Source: Prorocentrum cordatum (Eukaryota; Sar; Dinophyceae; Prorocentrales; Prorocentraceae). From it: 64,000 nt of DNA. Location: positions 472,122-536,121 of the forward strand of contig CAUYUJ010015837.1 of NCBI GenBank assembly GCA_963575745.1, written 5' to 3'. The translations under genes were made by a program, and so were the position numbers. Below are positions 56,641 to 64,000 of the stretch, one piece after another. The notes beneath the pieces were generated by a model. It was not told the origin of the DNA and searched no databases. It worked only from the letters and a program-made list of their open reading frames with translations. Within the stretch, counting starts at the first letter, position 1. Every line of letters begins with the position of its first letter.

Positions 56641-57060
56641 GTCCCCTGGCACATCCCGTGGCACATCCATTGGCACGTTCCGTAGCGCGTCCCCTTGGCA
56701 CGTCCGCGGTGCGACCCCATGGCACGTCCCTGGCACGTCGCCTGGCGCATCCCTTGGGACGTTTCGCGGCGCGTCCTCCTGGCATGTTCCCCTGTCCATT
56801 AGCTCTGGGGCAGCTACTATGTGTTCAGGCAGCTCGAGCTTAAGATCCAGATCAGTTCGGTCAGGACTCGGATGCAAAGGAGGACTCGATCCACGACGCT
56901 ATAGAGCACAATCGCGCCATGGCACATCGCAATTCAGCACGGTGCAGCACAGCACAGCCCTCGGCACGGTACATCAAGATCGATACACTCAGCATTGCAA
57001 TTTGGCACGTTCCTTGGCACGTTCCGTGGGGCGTCCCTTGGCGAGTCCCCCTGGCACGTC
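56632..57060. repeat. 0.43 kb tandem duplication, unit 1
   Basis: Left half: short TGGCACGTCCC-type repeats. Right half: AGCTCTGGGGCAGCTACTAT, GATCAGTTCGGTCAGGACTC and CATCAAGATCGATACA. It repeats at an offset of 429 bp. Confidence 0.85.
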
Positions 57061-57440
57061 GCGTGGCGCGTCCCCTGGCACATCCCGTGGCACATCCATT
57101 GGCACGTTCTGTAGCGCGTCCCCTTGGCACGTCCTACGGTGCGACCCCATGGCACGTCCCCTGGCACGTCGCCTGGCGCGTCCCTTGGGACGTTTCTCGA
57201 CGCGTCCTCCTGGTATGTCCCCCTGTCAATTAGCTCTGGGGCAGCTACTATGTGTTCAGGCAGCTCGAGCTTCAGATCCAGATCAGTTCGGTCAGGACTC
57301 GGATGCAAAGGAGGACTCGATCCACGACGCTATAGAGCACAACCGCGGCATGGCACATCGCAATTCAGCACGGTGCAGCACAGCACAGCCCTCGGCACGG
57401 TACATCAAGATCGATACAATCAGCATTGCACTTGCCCGTC
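57061..57440. repeat. 0.43 kb tandem duplication, unit 2
   Basis: Nearly identical to unit 1, shorter at its right end. The segment then passes into a degenerate head remnant of the composite element (57,458-57,517). Confidence 0.85.
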
Positions 57441-57457
57441 ACCCAATCAGGTGTCTT

Positions 57458-57517
57458 TGAAAACGTTGCCATGCGTTACATTTCTATATTCCTTTCCGGG
57501 TTCGTGGGTCGATCATG
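57458..57517 (-). mobile_element. Degenerate head remnant of a composite element
   Basis: GAAAACGTTGCCATGCGTTA, TATTCCTTTCCGGGTTCGTG and GGGTCGATCATG match the common head with several substitutions. It adjoins copy I. Confidence 0.7.
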
Positions 57518-59049
57518 TTCCCGGAAAGGGCCTGGGCCCAGGGTTCTCTTTTAGTTGGTAAACCTAATCCCCCGGTGCCTGCTTGAGGGAGGCCGGCGAA
57601 TTTTTTCCCTGATAAATAACGAGGTCGAAGGAGGCCGGCGAATTAAAATTTGAGGATGTCTCGAGCGAAACGCTTGTTTTTGAAATCCCGATCGATAAAT
57701 CACAGGGTGCGGGCCACTTTTTCGTGTGTTGAGGATGTCTCGAGCGAAACGCTTGCTCCGCAGAGTTTGCCGAGGATGTCTCGAGCGAAACGCTTGTTTT
57801 GCAGAGCCGACCGCGACGCGGAAAAGCGCCCCGCGCGAAGGAATTTCGATGATGTTTCGACTAATTTGTTTGTTTTTGTACGATTTCCTGGAATTTTGGC
57901 AGGATGTCTCGAGCGAAATGCACGACCCCACCCTAGCACGACCATACCCCAGCACGACCACACCCCAGCACGACCAGACCCCAGCACGACCCCACCCCAG
58001 CACGACCCCACCCCAGCACGACCATACCCCAGCACGACCACACCCCAGCACGACCCGACCCCAGCACGACCCTACCCCAGCAAGACCACACCCCAGCACG
58101 ACCACACCCCAGCACGACCTCACCACAGCACGACCACACCCCAGCACGACCACGCCCCAGCACGACCACGCCCCAGCACGACCACCCCAGCACGACCACA
58201 CCCCCGCACGACCACCCCCAGCACGACCACACCCCAGCACGACCACACCCCAGCACGACCACACCCCAGCACGACCACACCCCAGCACGACCACACCCCA
58301 GCACGACCCGATCGATAAATCACAGGGTGCGGAGCACCCCAGCACGAACCCACCCCAGCACGACCCCACCCCAGCACGACCCCACCCCAGCACGACCACG
58401 CCCCAGCATGACCACACCCCAGCACGACCACACCCCAGCACGACCACTCCCCAGCACGACCCCACCCCAGCACGACCCCACCCTAGCACGACCACACCCC
58501 AGCACGACCACACCCCAGCACGACCCCACCCCAGCACGATCACACCCCAGCACGACCCCACCCCAGCAAGACCACACCCCAGCACGACCGCACCCCAGCA
58601 CGACCTTACCACAGCACGACCACACCCCAGCACGACCACGCCCCAGCACGACCACGCCCCAGCACGACCACGCCCCAGCACGACCACGCCCCAGCACGAC
58701 CACGCCCCAGCACGACCCCCCAGCACGACCACCCCCCCAGCACGCACGACCACCCCCCAGCACGACCACACCCCAGCACGACCACTCCCCAGCACGACCA
58801 CACCGCCTTGGTTGAGTGGTTGCCTGTCGTCGTGGAATGTTTCGTGGGGTGTCTCGTGGAATGTTTCGCGGGGTGTCTCGTGAAATGTTTCGTGAGGTGT
58901 CTCGTGGAATGTTTCGTGAGGTGTCTCGTGGGCTGTTTCGTGAGGTGTCTCGTGGGATGTTTCGTGAGGTGTTGCCCAGTTGGGTATCATGAAAACGTGT
59001 CCATGCTCCACATGTCTATATCCCTTTCCGGGTTCGTGGGTCCATCATG
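57518..59049 (-). mobile_element. Composite VNTR retroposon-like element, copy I
   Basis: Complete from CCGGGAA to CATGATGG on the minus strand. A single minus-strand frame of about 486 codons (57,551-59,011) crosses almost the whole element: an 8-residue HETPHETF-type repeat from the 24 bp array, then a 16-residue GVVVLGCGRAGVWSCW repeat from the 16 bp array, then a basic tail rich in RFARDI-type words. There is no recognisable domain. The frame is probably a by-product of a stop-free unit. Confidence 0.85.
57925..58802. repeat. 16 bp satellite array inside copy I
   Basis: About 54 units with one internal GATCGATAAATCACAGGGTG module at 58,309. Confidence 0.95.

Positions 59050-59051
<2 letters not shown>

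Positions 59052-59090
<39 letters not shown>
59052..59090. repeat. CT dinucleotide tract
   Basis: About 18 CT units directly adjoining the head of copy I. Confidence 0.9.
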
Positions 59091-59091
<1 letters not shown>

Positions 59092-59364
59092 CATATATCT
59101 ATTTATGTCGCAGTCCCTCTCTCTCCTCTTCACGCCAAAACCTGTACATCTGAACGAAGGACCGCCCTGGGCTCAGGAGGGGCTCTGGTTTTCGGGCCGG
59201 TCCTGCGATTTAGGTCGGGGGAGCTATCCGTGACCGAGGCTAGCCGTGGCCAGACAAGCTCGTAATTCCTTATTCAGCGTTTCTTATGGGAGCAGGATGG
59301 CAGTGCCTTTTTTCCATCCGCATGTACACCTATCATGTGTCCCTCTGCGCGTCATTCTCAGTAT

Positions 59365-59402
59365 CTCTCTTTCTCTCTTTCTCTCTCTCTCTCTCTCTTT
59401 CT
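59365..59402. repeat. CT-rich tract
   Basis: CTCT and CTTT words of about 38 bp, part of a pyrimidine-rich stretch extending to about 59,430. Confidence 0.8.
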
Positions 59403-59445
59403 TTCCATTTCCGTCTCCCTCCCTCCACCAGAGTAATTTGTATAC

Positions 59446-59458
59446 ATGCATACATACA

Positions 59459-59488
<30 letters not shown>
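59446..59488. repeat. CATA tetranucleotide tract
   Basis: About ten CATA units ending in TATATATG, the only tetranucleotide array of this type in the window. Confidence 0.95.
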
Positions 59489-59493
<5 letters not shown>

Positions 59494-59639
59494 GTATCCG
59501 TCGGACGCTGGGGGTTCAGATCCAAGTCAAACGGAGTCGTCCAACTGGTTCGTGTCGTGCGTGTGGACGAGATGAAGATGCGCCAGGGCGAGAGGGATCC
59601 CAGCTTTATTTGGGCCTCCCCTCCTCCGCTGGGCGGTGT

Positions 59640-60100
59640 CTCCCGCGATTGTCCCGCCCTTGTCCCGTGGTTGTCCCGATGGTTGTCCTGTGAGTTGTTT
59701 CTTGATTGTCTTGTGGTTGACCCGCGGTTGTCCCGATTATTTTTTCCGATCGTTGTTCCGATTGCTTTCCCGATGATTGTTCCGACGATTGTTCCTATGT
59801 TTGTCCCGATTGTTGTCCTGATGGTTGTCCCGATGGTAGTCCCGATGCTTGTTCCGATGGTCTTTCCGATGGTTGTCCCGATGGTTGTTCCAACTGTTGT
59901 TTGTCTTGTATTTGTCCCGTGGTCCTCCCGATGGTTGTCAGGTGTTTGTCCCGATGGTTGGTCCGATTGTTGACCTGATGGTTGTCCCGATGAGTGTCGT
60001 GATGGTTGTCCCGATCGTTGTCCAACTGGCTGGCATGATGTTTGTCCCGATGGTTGTCGCTATGGAGTTCCCGATGGTTGTCTCGACGGGTGTCCTGATG
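59640..60100. repeat. 12 bp minisatellite, TTGTCCCGATGG, left part
   Basis: About 35 degenerate units of 12 bp. Because 12 is a multiple of three, translation gives a VVPM-type four-residue repeat, which explains the open frame here. The array resumes at 61,218 after composite element copy J. Confidence 0.85.
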
Positions 60101-60101
60101 C

Positions 60102-61217
60102 TTTTTCCCGGAAAGGGCTCAGGCCCAGGGTTCTCTTTTAGTATGTAAACATAGTCCCCCGTGCCCAACTTGAAGGAGGCCGGCGGATTCTTTCCCTGAT
60201 AAATATCGAGGTCGAAGGAGGCCGGCGGATTAAAATTTGAGGATGTCTCAGGCGAAACGCTTGTTTTTGAAATCCCGATCGATAAATCACAGGGTGCGGG
60301 ACACCTCAGCACGACCACACCCCCAGCATGACCACACCCCAGCACGACCACGCCCAGCACGACCACGCCCCAGCACGACCACACCCCAGCACGACCACAC
60401 CCCAGCACGACCACACCCCAGCACGACCACACCCCAGCACGACCACACCCCAGCACCAGCACGACCACACCCCAGCACGACCCGATCGATAAATCACAGG
60501 GTGCGGACCACCCCAGCACGACCACACCCCAGCACGACCCACCCCAGCACGCACGAGGACCACCCAGCACGCACGACACGCCCCAGCACGCCCCAGCACG
60601 ACCACCCAGCACGACCACCCCAGCACGACCACACCCCAGCACGACCACCCCCAGCACGACCACACCCCAGCACGACCCACACCCCAGCACGACCCCACCC
60701 AAGCACGACCCCACCCCAGCACGACCACACCCCAGCACGACCACACCCCCAGCAGCACGACCCACACCCCAGCACGACCACACCCCAGCACGACCTCACC
60801 ACAGCACGACCACACCCCAGCACGACCACGCCCCAGCACGACCACGCCCCAGCACGACCACGCCCCAGCACGACCACCCCCCAGCACGACCACCCCCCCA
60901 GCACGACCACCCCCCACACACCCCCCAGCACGACCACACCCCAGCACGACCACTCCCCAGCACGACCACACCGCCTTGGTTGAGTGGTTGCCTGTCGTCG
61001 TGGAATGTTTCGTGGGGTGTCTCGTGGAATGTTTCGCGGGGTGTCTCGTGGAATGTTTCGTGAGGTGTCTCGTGGAATGTTTCGTGAGGTGTCTCGTGGG
61101 ATGTTTCGTGAAGTGTCTCGTGGGATGTTTCGTGAGGTGTTGCCCAGTTGGGTATCGTGAAAACGTGTCCATGCTCCACATGTCTATATCCCTTTCCGGG
61201 TTCGTGGGTCCATCATG
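60102..61217 (-). mobile_element. Composite VNTR retroposon-like element, copy J
   Basis: Sits inside the 12 bp minisatellite, so it is an insertion with a recognisable empty site. The 3' module is diverged (GGCGGATTCTTTCCCTGATA in place of GGCGAATTTTTTCCC). The array at 60,305-60,970 has a GATCGATAAATCACAGGGTG module at 60,483. Minus-strand flanks are AACAAAA before CATGATGG and AAAAAGCATC after CCGGG. Confidence 0.85.
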
Positions 61218-61283
61218 TTTTGTTCGATGGTTGTTTGTTCGATGGTTTCTCCGATGGTTGTCTCGATGGTTGTCCCGATGCAT
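61218..61283. repeat. 12 bp minisatellite, right part
   Basis: Five or six more units of TTGT(C/T)CGATGG, the continuation of the array at 59,640. Confidence 0.8.
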
Positions 61284-62006
61284 GTTTCAGCAGATATAGT
61301 GGCATATAGGTGAAGCGTTGCATCGGCATACGCATATATACATTGGCATATACATCTTTAGTTCAGAGTGTGTGAACATATGCATGCACGTCAGCGCAGA
61401 TGTTGGAACATCGGCATATCACCGAAGTATCGACAGACTATCGTTCGATATACTTATGTCGGTCAGCACACAGACACATTCAACGTAGCGAGCCACTGTT
61501 AGACATCTGCATGTATACACGCTTATGCACACAACGTGTCAATCCACATATATATATATGCAGCTCGTTCAACCTTCGTGGTCTATTGACAGGTAGCGGG
61601 ATCGGCCGATAGATAGACAGATCGATCGGTACAGCGGTCGATTTCGGGGCCACGTATGTACGTTTCTGTAGATCGACAGATAGCGATATCGTAGCTGCAC
61701 TCCGCAATCCGAAAGGTCCCAGCATTCCCCCGGGCGTCCTTATCACCAAGAGCGTTTCTATTGGTAGATCATAGACGGACATAAGGGTATGGGCGCTGGC
61801 CGAAATTTCGACCGGTTGAAATCACATGGGGGATGCCGTGGTCGGTGCTTCTGGGGAACGCGTCGATTTCGGTCAGTATTGGAGCTCCGGAGGGGCCTCA
61901 ATCCATCGCGTTCCACGCCCCCGCCCCTGCGTTACGCCATCGCTCTCATCACACGCTTTTCCTTCTCACGCACTCTCTCCCCCTCTCGCTCTCTTTGACT
62001 CTCCAG
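61284..62006. other. AT-richer unassigned region
   Basis: GGCATAT and GCATATA words recur between 61,287 and 61,390, and CGATCGGT/GATAGATAGACAG words near 61,600. From about 61,950 the sequence becomes pyrimidine-rich and ends CTCTCCAG, a possible splice acceptor for the next entry. Confidence 0.4.
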
Positions 62007-62517
62007 CTCTTTATCCCCGCACGTGCCCAGTGCGCTCGTCGCCTACCTGGTTGTCGCCACCCCGCGGCCACTGTCGCCCGACTCCCACTCCTTCGTGGAC
62101 GTGCTGGAGGCTCTGTCCCGCTGGGGCGCGAGCGGCGATGGACGATCTGAGGGCGGGGCGCCGTCGTCGTTTTCGTCGTCGTCGTTCGCCGCCGCCGCCG
62201 CCGTCGCCACCGCCTGCGTCGAAGGGAACGACCACGAAGCGGCGGAGGACCTCCCCGGCGGAGGAGGAGGAAGAGGGGCGGAGAAGGAGCAAAAGGCGAA
62301 GGAGAAGAAAGAGGAGGAGGAGGAGGAGGAGGAGGAGGAGGAGGAGGAGGAGGATGGGGAGAGGAGGAAGAGGAAGGGAAAGAGGAAGAAGAGTCGGAGG
62401 AGGAGAAAGAGGAGGAGGAGGAGGAGGAGGAGGAGGAGGAGGAGAAGGAAGAAGAGGAGGACGAGGAGGACGAGTACGAGTACGAGGACGACGAAGAATA
62501 GTACGGGAATTATGTCT
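62007..62517 (+). CDS. Candidate exon running into a charged low-complexity tail
   Basis: After a long pyrimidine tract and CTCTCCAG, the frame reads SALVAYLVVATPRPLSPDSH, SFVDVLEALSRWGASGDGRS and then a serine/alanine-rich stretch before a poly-Glu and Lys/Arg-rich run encoded by a GGA tract (62,260-62,480). The first 45 residues look like real protein: hydrophobic core, acidic helix, tryptophan. The frame stays open to 62,703, but the part after 62,260 is triplet repeat. No family recognised and no start codon visible, so this would be an internal exon. The good acceptor and non-repetitive start favour coding. The GGA tail argues for caution. Confidence 0.33.
62260..62480. repeat. GGA triplet tract
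   Basis: About 220 bp of GGA with GAAG interruptions. Confidence 0.9.
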
Positions 62518-62744
62518 GGGCAGGTCACGCTTGTATCTGTGTCGCTGGAGTTTGGTGATATCCGTAAGGGCTTCGCCCCCTGTCGCCGGCCCCCTCTCTC
62601 GGAGAATGCGCTATGCAAGAGCTATGTCATGAGGCCTCGGCGCTGTCGTGAAGCAGTATCGGAACTTCATGCAAGGCCGACTCGAAATGAGCAAAACCAC
62701 TAGATGACCAGAGGGGTTACCACACCTCGCGATTGGTAAGACGT

Positions 62745-63358
62745 CGTGACCCTGCCGATCTGCGTGAGAGGCGCCACCGAATTTTAAAACATGTAGCAAG
62801 TCCCTAGTGTTTTTGGACCATGACCCTGCGGATCCGCGTGAGGGGTGCCACCGAATTTCAGAAATGTTCAGAATCCCTTGGGTTTTCGGACCCTGACCCC
62901 GCCGATCTGCGTGAGGGGTGCCAGTAATTTCAGAAATGTGGCAAATCCCCAGTGTTTTTGGACCCTGACCCCGCCGATCTGCGTGAGGGGTGCCACCGGA
63001 TTTCAGAAATGTGGCAAATCCCCGGTGTTTTTGGACCCTGAACCCGCCGATCTGCGTGAGGGGTGCCACCGAATGTCAGACATGTGGCAAATCCCATGTG
63101 TTTTTGGACCCTGACCCCGCCGATCTGCGTGATGGGGTGTCGCCGAATGAGAAATGTGGCAAATCCCATGTGTTTTTGGACCCTGACCCCGCCGATCTGT
63201 GTGAAGGGTGCCAGTAATTTCAGAAATGTGGCAAATCCCTGGTTTTTTTGGATCCAGACCCCGCCGATCTGCGTGAGGGGTGCCACCGAATGTCAGAAAT
63301 GTGGCAAATCCCATGTGTTTTTGGACCCTGACTCCGCCGATCTGCGTGAGGGGTGTCA
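62745..63358. repeat. 73 bp tandem array, nine units
   Basis: Each unit reads GATCTGCGTGAGGGGTGCCA, then a TTTCAGAAATGTGGCAAATC block, then GTTTTTGGACCCTGACCCCG. Anchors lie at about 62,757, 62,829, 62,903, 62,976, 63,048, 63,121, 63,195, 63,267 and 63,340. A period of 73 shifts frame in each unit. Confidence 0.95.
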
Positions 63359-63577
63359 ATTTTTACCCACCCCAGCAATTCAGAGCACACGCTCAGGGCG
63401 TGCTAAACCTGCCCGTTTGGGCCTCCCCCCCCTCGCGCGGTCCATCAACAAGGAACAGTAAGCAGCAAGAAGCAGAACTGTAACAGTGGAAACTGGAAGC
63501 TGCAACTGGCACAGGAAACTGCGAACCTTCGGCCTACAGCCTGGTGGCCCCACAAGGGGGCCGGCGGATTCTCTTAC

Positions 63578-64000
63578 ATGTGTCGCCGTACGCCAACGTG
63601 GCTCGAGCTCAAGCCCAGCATTGATGCAGCTGGACCTGTCTCGGGGTTCGTGATCGCCCTTGCAGCTCTTCTCGGGGCGGCTGTACACACCGTGAACTGG
63701 TTCGTGTGCCTCGATTGCCTCGGCAGCCTGGCGGCCTGCCCTTGCGCGATCAGCACCACCGTGAACAGCGTCACCACCGACCAGACACCCCTTGCCGTGC
63801 AGGAGTGCGCACCGTGCGCGCCCTGCACCTGCCCGGCTGTGGCGCCGGAGGCTTGCCGCGCCCTGGGCGAGGGCACGCGGACCACGCTGGAGCTGCCCGT
63901 GCCCGTCATCCTTGCGGCAGTCAGGGTGCTCGAGGCGCGTGTGCCTGCTGGGGTCTGGCTGCAGTGTGCGAACAGGGCAAGTGAGGCCCGCTGGGAGAGG
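63578..64000 (+). CDS. 5' part of an unknown protein: one membrane segment, Cys-rich region (runs off the window)
   Basis: An ATG at 63,578 opens a frame of 141 codons with no stop before the window ends. Residues 20-43 (VSGFVIALAALLGAAVHTVN and WFV) form a single hydrophobic segment. It is followed by C44, C47, C54, C56 and then a C77-x2-C80-x2-C83-x-C85 cluster and C93. The remainder is alanine-, valine- and arginine-rich. I do not recognise the domain. Short proteins with one membrane helix and CPxC clusters occur at the N-termini of some dinoflagellate retroelement polyproteins, and the ORF follows a repeat array, so a mobile-element origin is plausible but not shown. A minus-strand frame (63,574-63,909) overlaps it and looks less protein-like. 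Confidence 0.5.
   Translation, partial: MCRRTPTWLELKPSIDAAGPVSGFVIALAALLGAAVHTVNWFVCLDCLGSLAACPCAISTTVNSVTTDQTPLAVQECAPCAPCTCPAVAPEACRALGEGTRTTLELPVPVILAAVRVLEARVPAGVWLQCANRASEARWER

Noticed and set aside
33773-61217. Composite repeat as a CRISPR array
   Set aside because: Units are directly adjacent 16 bp or 24 bp tandem repeats without unique spacers, and the genome is eukaryotic in character.
33773-61217. Composite element as a DNA transposon with CCCGGAAAGGG terminal inverted repeats
   Set aside because: The word lies at the A-tailed edge on one side but 17 bp inside the CATGATGG edge on the other, so it is not terminal at both ends. The variable A run favours a retroposon, though this is not proven.

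Overview
The window looks like repeat-dominated intergenic DNA from a large, GC-rich eukaryotic nuclear genome, most likely a dinoflagellate. No intact, recognisable single-copy gene is complete here. Three things point to dinoflagellates: two decayed LINE 3' ends whose domain order (CCHC knuckle then RNase H in one; CCHC knuckle then a restriction-like endonuclease-type tail in the other) matches retroelements common in those genomes; short exon-like pieces with GT-AG borders behind pyrimidine tracts; and extreme simple-sequence content. There are no operons, ribosome binding sites, tRNA or rRNA genes or CRISPR arrays that I can see. The taxon is an inference, not a sequence match.

Layout. 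0-9 kb: short tandem repeats, a 150-185 bp tandem family (3.5-5.1 kb, split by an insertion), a foldback element (6.6-6.95 kb) with a partial relative at 2.7 kb, and a 131 bp MITE-like element. 9-17 kb: candidate exons (9.4 and 12.2-12.5 kb), four copies of a 180 bp terminal-inverted-repeat element (5.5, 10.1, 13.1, 16.6 kb), and CCT, GTT and GAC triplet tracts. 17.2-18.2 kb: a 1 kb CA-rich satellite. 18.3-20.6 kb: three copies of a roughly 0.6 kb repeat joined by GTT tracts. 22.2-26.0 kb: three 1.2-1.6 kb repeats full of GCGCGC blocks, then a 14 bp minisatellite. 26.9-29.9 kb: possible exons and a duplicated 240 bp block. 30-38 kb: mostly sequence with no recognisable feature. 38.8-44.5 kb: two LINE pseudogenes, one bracketed by paired composite repeats. 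62.7-63.4 kb: a 73 bp tandem array. 63.58 kb to the end: the 5' part of an open reading frame with one membrane segment and many cysteines.

The dominant feature lies between 33.8 and 61.2 kb: about ten full or partial copies of one composite repeat, 1.1-1.95 kb each. Read on the minus strand, each copy starts with CATGATGGACCC, continues through a 24 bp tandem array, a long 16 bp tandem array and a non-repetitive 3' module, and ends in a run of A. The plan resembles human SVA elements (VNTR-containing, A-tailed, non-autonomous) but the sequence is unrelated. Some copies sit head to tail. One inverted fragment abuts a 100 bp assembly gap. Long open frames across these copies arise because the 16 bp unit lacks stop codons in every frame on both strands.

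Functional cooperation between genes cannot be described from this window. The structure to study is the repeat ecology: which elements move, which are satellites, and how they nest.
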